Positions 1-8,596 of a stretch of 36,410 nt of DNA are shown here, one piece after another (position 1 is the first letter of the stretch; each line of letters starts with the position of its first letter). The notes under the pieces are model-generated. The model had not been told where the DNA came from. It saw only the letters and a list, made by a program, of their open reading frames with translations, and ran no database searches. The DNA is from an uncultured Bacteroidales bacterium (GTDB lineage: Bacteria; Bacteroidota; Bacteroidia; Bacteroidales; Paludibacteraceae): contig CAKVBV010000018.1 in NCBI GenBank assembly GCA_934725535.1, positions 1 to 36,410 of the forward strand, written 5' to 3'. A program made the translations under genes and the position numbers.

Positions 1-2
1 AG

Positions 3-56
3 TTCCGAACCCTCTACCAGTTCGTCTGGCACCAAGTCGCCGACACTATGGAGTAA
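3..56 (+). CDS. C-terminal end of an upstream phage tail protein (partial)
   Basis: The third frame reads 17 residues ending in VADTME and a TAA stop at 54-56. The aromatic-rich peptide looks like real coding sequence rather than a shadow. It could be the end of a separate tail gene, or the upstream part of the large tail-tip gene that follows, because the same frame stays open for about 75 codons after the TAA and still looks protein-like. The gene begins outside the window. Confidence 0.45.
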   Translation, partial: FRTLYQFVWHQVADTME

Positions 57-80
57 AATGCCCCTCTGAACGAAAAAGGA

Positions 81-113
81 AAGTGGCGTGCCGAGAAAAT
101 CGGCACGCCACTT
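81..113. other. Perfect 14-bp inverted repeat, GAAAA loop
   Basis: The arms at 81-94 and 100-113 are exact complements around a five-base loop. No U-tract follows, so it is not a typical intrinsic terminator. It covers the GTG that opens the long tail-tip frame and could occlude or mark translation initiation there. It could also be accidental within coding sequence. Confidence 0.5.
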
Positions 114-3100
114 CGTGTTTGTGGGGCAAAAACGCCATTGGAACGACCAAATCAAAAAAACAACTCGGGCATCGCCCTCCAAGTGCCACAGGAACAGTTA
201 GACCAACTACAAGGGACTACGAATGGGAGAACAACGGCACAGACCGTTTCGCCCGTCCGTATCTCAACGGAGGACTGAAGAGTGTAGAGTATGCACAGGC
301 GTGGTCGGATGTGCCGCAGGTCATCGTGCCTTACGGAGCAGACCGCAATATGTCGGGCATATCCGTTGTGGGTATAGACGAGACCACACAGATGCAATCT
401 ACCTTCGGCAAGCGTCTGCGCCTTGACCCGAACACCACCTACAACGTACACGACAAGAACGGAGAGAATGCCGCGACCATCACCACGGACGCACACGGAG
501 CGTTGAGCAACCCGAATGTAAACACAGGCATAGAGATAACCAAGTTCTACGACGACATCTACCCGCAGTGCCATTTCAAAATCACCAAAGTGGAGGTGAA
601 GAACAAGCGGCAGAGCGGCGAGACCGTCCCCGAATACACGTGTGAGGGTATAGCCGTGGACGCACGCTACACCAAAGAGTACCTCGCTCAAAAGGGAATG
701 TTCCCGCTGCGTATAGAGGAGGCAACCACCCTGTCCGTCCGTTTCGAGAGCGGCTTCCTCAACGGTCGGGAGTTCGAGATAGCCAACAAGACCCACAAAG
801 ACCAAGACTCAACAGGCTACAGCCTTAAATTCACCATCGTAGCAGACGGCTCTATTGAGGACGGAACACTCATACCAAGCGGCAATTTCAAACCCAACGT
901 AGGCGACCAATTCGCATTGTTCAATATGAAGATGCCTGCGGAGTTCGTCTCTCTCGCCAAGCAAGACCTCGCACAACGTGCCTACGAGGAGTTGTTGGAC
1001 TTGCAGAACACACGCCCCGAAGTCAAATGCACCTCCGAGCCGTTTACGTTCATGCAGCATACCGTCTCTTTCGGGGCTGTCATGCAAGTGTCCTCGGAAC
1101 TGTTCGGAGACGAACCGTTTATCAGCCGCGTCATCGCCTACTCCTATAAACTCACCTTACCGAGCAGCGTGCAGTTCTCGTTGGCTTCGGCTGTTATGCG
1201 GGGTACGCTCTCCGAGATGAACAATGCCATATCCGATGTTACCCACACCGCAGGTGGATTGGAGCAGCGTGCCATTAACCTCTCACGCCGTGGTTGGAGG
1301 GACGCTAATGAGGTGGCGGATATGCTGGATAGTATCACCTCCGAGATGATGCTTGTCGGCAATGAACGCTATCAGTTCGGCTTCACCTCATCTATCGAGT
1401 GCGTGGATAGCGGCAACAAGTTCGCAAGCCTGCGCGTGGGCTACGGTTCGTTGCAGCACACCCAAGAGCCGTATATCAACTATGCCAACCGCGGACTATG
1501 GGAGATAAGCGGTGCTACCCTCACCAAGGACGTGAATGGTGCCAACCTCGACCCCGATACTCCGTACTACCTGTTTGCACAAGTAGCAGACGACACCAAC
1601 CCCGCACGACTGATACTGACCACGGACGCACACAAGAGCGAAAGCGAAGACGATGTGCCATACCTGTTACTCGGTATCCTGTCTTCGGAGTTCGAGGGCA
1701 GGCGTGTCTTCAGTCGCACCAACGGCTACACGGCTATTGAGGGCGGCACTATCACCACCGAGCAGATACAGGACGCGGGGCGCAACCTCATTATCGACTT
1801 CCAGAGCAACCCGCCACGTATCATAGCCCGCAACGGTGCGGAGATAATCGGCAATGTTCGTTTCAAGGCAACCGACACCAAGACGGCAGAGGAGCAACTT
1901 GCCGATTTGGGACTGATTGCCTCCAACGCCCAATCCGCTGCCGACGCGGCAAAAAATGATGCGGCTGCCGCCCAAGCCGCTCTTGATAACTTGGAGATAG
2001 GAGGGAGGAACTTGCTGACAGGCACAAGCAATGAACTGAAGCAGGTTACAACGAACAATTATGGTTACAATGTCGGTAATGTAGTTGCAGAGCCAAATGC
2101 AACCTATACATATCGTGCTTATGTTAAAGTTCCTGCGGATAGTCCTGTGAGTTATGGAGCATACTTTACATTCTTTACAAAGACGAGTTTCAAACAATTC
2201 AGCAATCAAGATGTAAAGATAATGCCGGGCGAAGAAGGCTATACGACTATTACCACAACCGCCCCCGCTGATGCTACATACATACGTTGTGATTTACGGC
2301 AGTACAATAAAGATAGCGGAAAAGACCAGAACATAAATGGTCTGACCTTACAAGTAAAGGAGCAAAAATTAGAGAAAGGTACAGTACCCACGGATTGGAC
2401 TCCCGCGCCCGAAGATGTAGAAGCGTCTATTGCAGAGAGCAAGACATATACAGAGGGGCTTGTTACGGCTCTCGGAGACACCCTGCAAAGTCAGATAGAC
2501 GGCGTGGTGGATAGTTACTTTATGGAGGGAGTGCCGACCACCTCCAATGCCCCTGCCAACGAGTGGACGACAGACGAACTCAAACAACGCCACGAAGGGG
2601 ACACGTACACCAATATCCAACAATACACCAAGTTGGAGAAAGATGTATGGGAACAAGGCTCATTCGCAGAAAGTATGACAGGCTATGGTTGGGTAGTTAA
2701 TGGCGCAAAATATGACACGAACAAAAAGCCTATACGTCTCGCAGAGTTGATAGAAAACAAGAAAGGTAGTATTATTCATTTGTCCGATTATAGCACATAC
2801 AAGTTCGCAGTCCTTTACTTTAATGCCAATAAGAAACTGGTCGTTGCAAACTTTTGGAAGACAGCGGATTTTGTTACGACAGACTATCCGTATATTGCTA
2901 TATCTATCACCCGCATAGACGGAGAGCAGACTTCTATCGCAGATGTCGTGGCAAGCGGAGTGGTTGTCAACCCCGATGCAGGCAAGTCGTGGCGTTGGTG
3001 CAAAGGCACAGGGGATAGTCCTGCCACAGGTTGGCATTGGCACGAGATAGCGGACAGCGATGCGGTGCGTGCCTTGCAGAACGCAGCCAAAGCGCAGGAT

Positions 3101-5704
3101 ACGGCAGACGGCAAACGGCGTGTGTTCGTCGTACAACCTACCCCGCCTTACGAGATAGGCGACTTGTGGGCGCAAGGCAGCGGAGACGGCAAAGATATTC
3201 TCAAATGCAAGACAGCCAAGACCGCAGAACAGACCTTTGCACAAGACGACTGGGAAGCAGCAAGCAGTGCACTCTCGAAAGCGGGGCAGGCAGCCACAGA
3301 AGCAGCAACGGCAAAGGCTAACGCACAAACCGCGCTCACCACACTCACCAACATCGCCAGCGACAATGTATTTACCAAGCAGGAGAAATGCTCTGTGCGT
3401 ACCGAATGGGCGAGCATACAAGCCGAGTTCACCAAGAATACCAACAACGCCAAAGTGTGCTGGGGTGAAAGCGGATATACTTCAAACACGGAGTATGCTG
3501 CCTACAAAACCGCTTACAATGATCTTAACTCCTACCTCACCAATACAGCCAAGTTGTCGGCAAACGAAGATACTCAAATCACCCCTGCTGATTTCAACAA
3601 GGCTTTCAGCGACTACTACGGAGCGAATGTAACCCTGCTCAATGCCATTGCCAAGCGGGTGAGCGAGATAGAGGTGGCTGCTATGAGTATGGGTACACGC
3701 AACCTCTTTGCCAAGAAGTATATGCTCGACTGGAACGCCAAGTCCTCAGGCACAACAACCGTTAATTTTGACGATTACGGCGAGTACTACCAAATCAAAG
3801 AGAACCAAGTATATACATACGTGGGCGGTGGCACATCATACAATGACATCTTGCAAGGGAACGTGTCCTTTGAGACAGGCAAGCAGTATTGCCTCAAAGT
3901 CAAGTGGAGAGTGGATAGTGCAAAGACAAACCCCGGATTATATCTCGGTTTCAAGTACTCGGACGGCACTCGCAGCGGTTGGATAATCTGTGCCAAAGAC
4001 CAAACGACACCCGCGGAAGCCACGCTTGTTTCTGCAAGCGGCAAGACGGTGGCTGGTATCGTCTGTTCGTATGGCATGCGGGCTAATACCCGCATCTATG
4101 AGATACAACTCACAGAGGGTAACAAAGCCCCAAGCGGGTGGGCGGAAGCCGAAGCAGACAAAGAGACAGGCGGCGAGAACCTCTATACAGGCGACAACCC
4201 GCTGACGATTGCTGCCAACGCTACAAGCATCTACAACTATGTAACATTGGTTAAAAACCTACAAAACGATGCCCGCTATGTCTTCTCTTGCGGCAAGTCC
4301 GTTGTCAAGGCAGGCAGCACAACGGATTACTCTGTGTTGTTATACAACTTTAATACCGACAAGCCAGAGCAGGTACGCAACCTCGCTGTCGGCACTACCC
4401 GCGTAGAGCAAGCATTTACCATACCCTCCACAGGCACGTGGAGTATGATTATCTATTCGGGACTACGGGGCAGCACGGCGGGTATCTCTATGGAGTACAC
4501 CGACATCATGGTGCAGAAAGGCAACCGCGCTACTGCCTATCAGACAGCGGTCGGCTTCCTTGGTGAGTGTCTGAAAGATGGTCATACCACCGATATTGCA
4601 GGCGGTCTTGTCTTGACCAACGTACTTATGCTGCGCGATTTTGACAATAAGACCGTTACCGCAGGTATGAGCGGACTGACAGAGAAAGACGGAGAGAAAG
4701 ACAATGTCCTCCTATGGGGCGGCGGAACGTATTTTGACGCTTTCAATGCTTCACGCGATGCCAACTACCTCAAAAAGGCAGGCGGCACACCTATCACCAC
4801 CCTCCTCAAAAAAGACGGAACAGGAAAGATTGGGATATTCAAGATAAGCGACACGCAGGCTGTCATCGATTTACCCAACCAAGGCAAGGTTGTCATTGAC
4901 GCAAGCACTGCCAATGGCGGTATTAGTTGTATCCGTTCCGAACAAGAAAAGCCCGTTGTGCTCATTACGCCCAAAGAGTTGGCTGATTTGAGTTCTCTAA
5001 AGGACGAGACCATCAACAAAAGCAATTCTATCAGTACACCGTATGATACAAGCAAAGTCTATCAAGGAGACGGCCAAGGAAGAGACAGTTTGCGTATCGA
5101 AACGGAAACACAAGAGTTTTCAATTACTGTAGGAGCAAATACATCTCTGGTAGTTAGTGGGCAATTATTCTTTGATATTGTCTCGAAAGATAGTAATGTC
5201 ACCTTATGGACGGAACAAGATGCTGACGAAAAAGGCTCACCAAATAACACGGGTATCCGCATAAGGATATACAAGTCTGATGGCACGCTAATAAAGGACG
5301 GTATTGTTAATGGCGCAGCGCGGCAAACCGTTCAATGTACGATTGAGGACGCAGGTACATACAGGGTTACTTATCAATCTCGTATTTATGGTGATGTTAC
5401 GAACGCAACAATGCAAGATGTCGCTAAGGTGAAAATAAATAGCAAAACCTATCTGTCCTATCAATACACCTACAAGGTCTCACAGAAACAGACTATTGTT
5501 GCTTACAAGGGTATTTTCTCCTATCAAGGTGAAAACGCTTATCTCTATTATAAAGACGGTGTTGGCTTTGATTGCAAAATGGGTAATATCAGACTACAAC
5601 TGACCAAAAACAGGATAAAGATGAGTGGATTGCCAACAAGCAGCACAAACCTGAATATCGGAGAGTTATACACAGGAAGCGATAAAATTTTACGGATTAA
5701 GTAG
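83..5704 (+). CDS. Giant phage tail-tip / receptor-binding protein
   Basis: This frame codes for up to 1873 residues and resembles the large tail-tip (prophage endopeptidase-tail / central fibre) proteins of Bacteroides siphophages. Residues from about 44 on look native; the first 43 are basic and unlike protein, so the GTG start at 83 is doubtful. An Ala-rich coiled segment near 610-635 is followed by three similar modules opening with GGRNLLTG (about 640), GTRNLF (about 1204) and GGENLYTG (about 1363), which resemble carbohydrate-binding beta-sandwich domains. A segment reading RRVFVVQPTPPYEIGDLW (about 1013) and a C-terminal block with GGLVLTN (about 1510) are typical of the family. AT content rises sharply in parts of the modules and in the last 220 residues, suggesting exchange of receptor-binding parts. 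It would sit at the tail tip and contact a cell-surface glycan (inference). Confidence 0.85.
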   Translation: MACRENRHATSCLWGKNAIGTTKSKKQLGHRPPSATGTVRPTTRDYEWENNGTDRFARPYLNGGLKSVEYAQAWSDVPQVIVPYGADRNMSGISVVGIDETTQMQSTFGKRLRLDPNTTYNVHDKNGENAATITTDAHGALSNPNVNTGIEITKFYDDIYPQCHFKITKVEVKNKRQSGETVPEYTCEGIAVDARYTKEYLAQKGMFPLRIEEATTLSVRFESGFLNGREFEIANKTHKDQDSTGYSLKFTIVADGSIEDGTLIPSGNFKPNVGDQFALFNMKMPAEFVSLAKQDLAQRAYEELLDLQNTRPEVKCTSEPFTFMQHTVSFGAVMQVSSELFGDEPFISRVIAYSYKLTLPSSVQFSLASAVMRGTLSEMNNAISDVTHTAGGLEQRAINLSRRGWRDANEVADMLDSITSEMMLVGNERYQFGFTSSIECVDSGNKFASLRVGYGSLQHTQEPYINYANRGLWEISGATLTKDVNGANLDPDTPYYLFAQVADDTNPARLILTTDAHKSESEDDVPYLLLGILSSEFEGRRVFSRTNGYTAIEGGTITTEQIQDAGRNLIIDFQSNPPRIIARNGAEIIGNVRFKATDTKTAEEQLADLGLIASNAQSAADAAKNDAAAAQAALDNLEIGGRNLLTGTSNELKQVTTNNYGYNVGNVVAEPNATYTYRAYVKVPADSPVSYGAYFTFFTKTSFKQFSNQDVKIMPGEEGYTTITTTAPADATYIRCDLRQYNKDSGKDQNINGLTLQVKEQKLEKGTVPTDWTPAPEDVEASIAESKTYTEGLVTALGDTLQSQIDGVVDSYFMEGVPTTSNAPANEWTTDELKQRHEGDTYTNIQQYTKLEKDVWEQGSFAESMTGYGWVVNGAKYDTNKKPIRLAELIENKKGSIIHLSDYSTYKFAVLYFNANKKLVVANFWKTADFVTTDYPYIAISITRIDGEQTSIADVVASGVVVNPDAGKSWRWCKGTGDSPATGWHWHEIADSDAVRALQNAAKAQDTADGKRRVFVVQPTPPYEIGDLWAQGSGDGKDILKCKTAKTAEQTFAQDDWEAASSALSKAGQAATEAATAKANAQTALTTLTNIASDNVFTKQEKCSVRTEWASIQAEFTKNTNNAKVCWGESGYTSNTEYAAYKTAYNDLNSYLTNTAKLSANEDTQITPADFNKAFSDYYGANVTLLNAIAKRVSEIEVAAMSMGTRNLFAKKYMLDWNAKSSGTTTVNFDDYGEYYQIKENQVYTYVGGGTSYNDILQGNVSFETGKQYCLKVKWRVDSAKTNPGLYLGFKYSDGTRSGWIICAKDQTTPAEATLVSASGKTVAGIVCSYGMRANTRIYEIQLTEGNKAPSGWAEAEADKETGGENLYTGDNPLTIAANATSIYNYVTLVKNLQNDARYVFSCGKSVVKAGSTTDYSVLLYNFNTDKPEQVRNLAVGTTRVEQAFTIPSTGTWSMIIYSGLRGSTAGISMEYTDIMVQKGNRATAYQTAVGFLGECLKDGHTTDIAGGLVLTNVLMLRDFDNKTVTAGMSGLTEKDGEKDNVLLWGGGTYFDAFNASRDANYLKKAGGTPITTLLKKDGTGKIGIFKISDTQAVIDLPNQGKVVIDASTANGGISCIRSEQEKPVVLITPKELADLSSLKDETINKSNSISTPYDTSKVYQGDGQGRDSLRIETETQEFSITVGANTSLVVSGQLFFDIVSKDSNVTLWTEQDADEKGSPNNTGIRIRIYKSDGTLIKDGIVNGAARQTVQCTIEDAGTYRVTYQSRIYGDVTNATMQDVAKVKINSKTYLSYQYTYKVSQKQTIVAYKGIFSYQGENAYLYYKDGVGFDCKMGNIRLQLTKNRIKMSGLPTSSTNLNIGELYTGSDKILRIK

Positions 5705-6085
5705 GTAGTACTCTCTATCTGCTACCTGTATGGTTTGTGAACTCAATACATTCATTTCCAAGTAGCCCGTAACAGCAGGGGACTCATAGTAAATAGTTGG
5801 GTACTGATATTTGTATTTGACTGTATCTATGGTATGCATACTGGCAGCATTGTATGTCAAATCTCTATTAGGAGTTTCATACATCACTACATGAGTTGGG
5901 TCATAGAAATTTAGGACAAACGCCCAATAGTTATCTTGTGCAGGAGATTTTTCGTAGGTGGTCTCACTTACGAAAATCTTATGCGCAGGATGCCATGTCT
6001 TCTCCCAACCGTTCTTATCTACGCCATTTTCACTGCACCCAACCAAAAGTGTGATAGCAAACATAAGTAAGCAAATCTTTTTCAT
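5690..6085 (-). CDS. Small prophage lipoprotein, likely moron
   Basis: A 131-residue protein with a lipoprotein signal: basic MKK start, hydrophobic core and lipobox LLVGC with Cys17. The mature part is rich in Tyr and Asn and has no domain I recognise. It runs against the late genes and its end overlaps the tail-tip gene by 15 bp in a tail-to-tail arrangement. An independently oriented lipoprotein between tail and lysis genes is the usual position of a moron, a gene expressed from the lysogen. Superinfection exclusion or surface modification are plausible roles by analogy with other phage lipoproteins, but nothing in the sequence proves this. Confidence 0.7.
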   Translation of the reverse strand: MKKICLLMFAITLLVGCSENGVDKNGWEKTWHPAHKIFVSETTYEKSPAQDNYWAFVLNFYDPTHVVMYETPNRDLTYNAASMHTIDTVKYKYQYPTIYYESPAVTGYLEMNVLSSQTIQVADREYYLLNP

Positions 6086-6204
6086 AATATCAGTTGTTTA
6101 TATGAGTTTGAGTTGATTAGAAACTGACTGCCACTCCCGCGCTATTGCAAAAAGGAATGGAAGATGTTTCATATTGGTTTTGGAGATTGTGATAAGTTTC
6201 TTTG

Positions 6205-6438
6205 TTATAGTGATTTGATGATTGTCAAGAAATCACTCATACCGATATTCAAAGTTCGCAAAGCATTACGCACAATAAATTCGGGTACAGGGTCAATATG
6301 TGTCTGCACAATAATAGGGCGTGTCAGCCCGTCTCGTTTCCATTTCTCGTGCCCGCCGTTTACTCCTACACATTCGCATCCCACCGCAAGCAAGAACTTA
6401 CGAAACAGCGCAAGACTTGTATTTGATTTTGTCCCCAT
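6205..6438 (-). CDS. hicA: HicA-family mRNA interferase toxin
   Basis: A 77-residue protein with the HicA double-stranded-RNA-binding-like fold signature: a GGHEKW motif whose His30 matches the catalytic histidine of the family, followed by PIIVQTH and a helix starting PEFIVRNALRTL. HicA toxins cut mRNAs. The start codon overlaps the stop of the upstream hicB in a TAATG junction, so the two are translationally coupled with the antitoxin first. It is slightly longer than the usual 60 or so residues. It lies on the strand opposite to the late genes, so expression in the lysogen is plausible. Confidence 0.75.
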   Translation of the reverse strand: MGTKSNTSLALFRKFLLAVGCECVGVNGGHEKWKRDGLTRPIIVQTHIDPVPEFIVRNALRTLNIGMSDFLTIIKSL

Positions 6439-6830
6439 TAGGCAAATGCTCGTGTTGTGGATATTGGCGGAATACTCATTACCTGCTTCTGATAGTTCTT
6501 GTTATCCACTATATCTTGCAGTGTGCGGTTTCCTATCAGCATTTGCGTCATAGTAGGGGCTTGATAGGTGTCGTCACGCAACTGCCACCCATGCGCCAAT
6601 AAATCCTCTTTCAGTGTGTTGTTTTGCAGGCAATCAGCAGCATACTCCGCAAACACCTGTTCAAACTCTGCCCTTACTGCTTTTTGATTGGCAGCGGCAG
6701 CAGACAAGTCCAATGCCGGACAATAGGCTATCGTATAGGGGGCTTCACGAAAAAACACCACCTCCAACGAGGCGTGGAGTACATCACCTTTCTTCGTAAC
6801 TATTTGAGCCGCAAAATGTTGCCGTTTCAT
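6438..6830 (-). CDS. hicB: HicB-family antitoxin
   Basis: A 130-residue antitoxin with the partial RNase-H-like fold of HicB: strands around VVFFREAPYTIAYCPALDLS, then a helix beginning NQKAVRAEFEQVFAEYA. The start is the Met at 6830 (MKRQHF); the frame continues upstream but that stretch contains the promoter and is not protein-like. It ends in TAATG with hicA. A promoter on the same strand at 6855-6886 and a 7-bp inverted repeat at 6887-6909 next to its upstream element fit autoregulation by HicB or the HicAB complex. The C-terminal 45 residues after GWQLRDD are an extension I cannot assign. Confidence 0.72.
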   Translation of the reverse strand: MKRQHFAAQIVTKKGDVLHASLEVVFFREAPYTIAYCPALDLSAAAANQKAVRAEFEQVFAEYAADCLQNNTLKEDLLAHGWQLRDDTYQAPTMTQMLIGNRTLQDIVDNKNYQKQVMSIPPISTTRAFA

Positions 6831-6854
6831 ATTTCCGTGATTTATTTCACACTG

Positions 6855-6886
6855 CAAAGATACTCCAAAAATGTTAATCTGCCAAA
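6855..6886 (-). promoter_or_regulatory. hicBA promoter
   Basis: On the minus strand this is TTTG, 20 bp, then TATCTTTG, the Bacteroidetes housekeeping-sigma consensus. It ends 25 bp before the hicB start codon. Confidence 0.7.
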
Positions 6887-6909
6887 TCCGCCTACACTTT
6901 TTAGGCGGA
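6887..6909. promoter_or_regulatory. Candidate HicB operator (inverted repeat)
   Basis: TCCGCCT and AGGCGGA are separated by 9 bases and abut the upstream promoter element of hicBA. A dyad here fits binding of the antitoxin to its own promoter. Confidence 0.45.
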
Positions 6910-7001
6910 ATGTGTTGTAAAACATAGAATTTGCAAGAGCAATATCTCACGCGTAATTTATTCCCTTATGGCGTTATGGGAAAAATCATTTGGCAAAATT
7001 G

Positions 7002-7032
7002 TTTGATTTGAATATACATAGCAGTACCTTTG
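7002..7032 (+). promoter_or_regulatory. Promoter of the lysis/late cluster
   Basis: TTTG, 19 bp, then TACCTTTG. It lies 17 bp before the holin start codon and diverges from the hicBA promoter. Confidence 0.65.
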
Positions 7033-7048
7033 CGGCAGACAACAAGGA

Positions 7049-7618
7049 ATGAGGTTTATCATTACCATATTGACCACTGCTATTGAGCGTTTTGACGCGA
7101 TGATAAGCACGTTTGCGGGATTTCTGCTGACGGTAGCGATAGGTGTGTTCAATTTCCTTGCAGGGTACAAAGTGGCGTTGTTGGTGGTATTTGCCGCCGT
7201 GTTTTTGGATATGGTATGGGGGATAGCGGCAGCACGCAAGCAGGGGCGGTTCACCTGTTCGGAGTTGGCACGCGACACGTTCAGCAAGATAGGCGCATAC
7301 GGCACGGCACTCGTGATGACGATACTGATAGAGAACCTGATAATGGGCAGCCACGCTATGGGTAGTGAGGAGGGGACGTATGTACGTTTTGCGGTGGATA
7401 TAGTGGCGAGTATCATAGCCGCAGTAGAGGCGTGGAGTATATGCGGCAACATCTTAATAGTCCGCCCGAACCTGCCGTTCTTCAAACTGATACGCAACCC
7501 GTTGGTCGGCGAGATAGCCCGCAAGTTGCATATCTCCGAAGACGAGGTGAAAGAGGTGTTTGAGAGCGGAAAGCCGACATTCAGGAAAGAGGAAGACCAA
7601 GATACAACCAACGTATAA
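7049..7618 (+). CDS. Phage holin (Phage_holin_4-like family)
   Basis: A 189-residue membrane protein with several hydrophobic segments, including one near residues 20-60 ending in VVFAAVFLDMVWGIAAA, a family-typical stretch followed by a basic loop, and another near 85-100. The C-terminus is soluble and charged. Holins form holes in the inner membrane at the end of the lytic cycle and let the endolysin reach the peptidoglycan; the amidase lies 2.6 kb downstream on the same strand. The gene has its own promoter 17 bp upstream, so lysis may be timed separately from tail synthesis. Confidence 0.8.
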   Translation: MRFIITILTTAIERFDAMISTFAGFLLTVAIGVFNFLAGYKVALLVVFAAVFLDMVWGIAAARKQGRFTCSELARDTFSKIGAYGTALVMTILIENLIMGSHAMGSEEGTYVRFAVDIVASIIAAVEAWSICGNILIVRPNLPFFKLIRNPLVGEIARKLHISEDEVKEVFESGKPTFRKEEDQDTTNV

Positions 7619-7640
7619 CCAACCAATAACAAAAACGATT

Positions 7641-8207
7641 ATGTTAGCAACTATCATTTTAGCGATTATCGTGGCGATAGCCGTGATAATCTTTGCTGCC
7701 AAGGCAGCAAACCTCAGACACCAAATCGAGGACATCTACGCCAAGCAGGCTATTCTCCACGACAAGTACTGCAACCACGAAGACCGCATTGACGGCAATT
7801 ACAAGAGCCTTGCGGAACTGAACAGGCGGCAGGACGAGTGGCAGCGGCAGCACAATGAGAGCGACAAGGCAGTGCGGGCGGACATTAAGGCACTACAAGA
7901 CTACAACGCCGAGCGGGAAATGAAAGCACGTGAAGCCGTTGAGGATTTTAAGGAGACTATGCAACGTGTTGCTGAGATGGCGCGGAAGCGTGCCAAGAAA
8001 GCCGCACAGGCGAAAGCCCAAACCCCCGAACAACCCGCGACCGACCCGCGAGAGACCCGCGACACAAATCAGGCGGTGCAAGCAAATAGGGAACGTTTTG
8101 CGGAGTTGCGAAAGACGCTGAATGTTAAGCAGGCACGTGAGGTGATGGGTATAGGCAAATCCACCGCGACACGTTACGAGAAATGGCGCAAAGAACAGAG
8201 ACAATAA
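7641..8207 (+). CDS. Membrane-anchored coiled-coil protein with C-terminal HTH-like segment
   Basis: A 188-residue protein starting at MLATII; the open frame begins further upstream inside the holin gene, but this Met follows the holin stop by 22 bp. Residues 3-22 are a transmembrane helix. Residues 25-125 are a charged coiled coil. A Pro-rich linker then contains PATDPRETRD, encoded by a dispersed 11-bp-unit repeat. The last 35 residues (LNVKQAREVMGIGKSTATRY) look like a helix-turn-helix of the resolvase/Hin type. The layout of an inner-membrane anchor plus coiled coil recalls an i-spanin, but a DNA-binding-like tail would be unusual. I do not know its function. Confidence 0.7.
   Translation: MLATIILAIIVAIAVIIFAAKAANLRHQIEDIYAKQAILHDKYCNHEDRIDGNYKSLAELNRRQDEWQRQHNESDKAVRADIKALQDYNAEREMKAREAVEDFKETMQRVAEMARKRAKKAAQAKAQTPEQPATDPRETRDTNQAVQANRERFAELRKTLNVKQAREVMGIGKSTATRYEKWRKEQRQ
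8031..8069. repeat. Dispersed 11-bp-unit repeat, copy 1
   Basis: About three units of an 11-bp sequence whose complement reads TCGCGGGTCNG. It is in frame inside the coiled-coil protein and encodes PATDPRETRD. Near-identical copies lie at 19853-19888 and 36362-36396. Confidence 0.8.
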
Positions 8208-8254
8208 ACGCCTGAGGGCTGCTTTTTTTCATAATTTTTGTTTGAGTCCGAGTA

Positions 8255-8291
8255 GTCGGCACGGGTGGAGTTGAAAGCCCACCCCACCGAC
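8255..8291 (+). promoter_or_regulatory. Stem-loop in the leader of the next gene
   Basis: GTCGG and GGGTGG pair with CCACCC and CCGAC around an internal loop and a 10-base hairpin loop. It lies 22 bp before the start codon at 8314 and just before a purine-rich ribosome-binding stretch. It may stabilise the mRNA or control translation (inference). Confidence 0.4.
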
Positions 8292-8313
8292 GAAAGGGAG
8301 AAAAGTTTGTAGT

Positions 8314-8592
8314 ATGAACACCATAAACAGAGGTATAGCCTACACCATCGGGGTTACGGCACTTGATACATCAAAGGTCTATACGGCTACGCTACGCAAT
8401 GCCGCCACTAACACATCGGTTTCTGTGGCGGGCTTCTTTGTAGGAGACAAAGCCTATTTCTATTTTGCCCCCGAGGTGACGGCAACCATGCAGGTGGGCG
8501 TGTACCAACTGAATGTGTACGACCCCGACAAACAGGAGATGCTCTACACGGACGCATACACGGTGCTTCGCGAAACAGGACTAAACGATTGA
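8314..8592 (+). CDS. Unknown small phage protein
   Basis: A 92-residue protein (MNTINRGIAYTIGVTALDTS) with alternating beta-type sequence, resembling a small immunoglobulin-like or baseplate accessory domain. It has no signal peptide or membrane segment. It lies 4 bp before the next gene in the late operon. Similar short proteins after tail-tip genes in Bacteroides prophages are unnamed; a virion accessory role is a guess. Confidence 0.65.
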   Translation: MNTINRGIAYTIGVTALDTSKVYTATLRNAATNTSVSVAGFFVGDKAYFYFAPEVTATMQVGVYQLNVYDPDKQEMLYTDAYTVLRETGLND

Positions 8593-8596
8593 GACT

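Noticed and set aside
54..56. Stop-codon recoding (TAA) in the phage
   Set aside because: Recoded gut phages reassign TAG or TGA; all other genes here use TAA, TAG and TGA normally as stops.
6438..6950. HicB start at 6950
   Set aside because: The upstream 40 codons cover the promoter and dyad, and the HicB fold begins at the Met at 6830.
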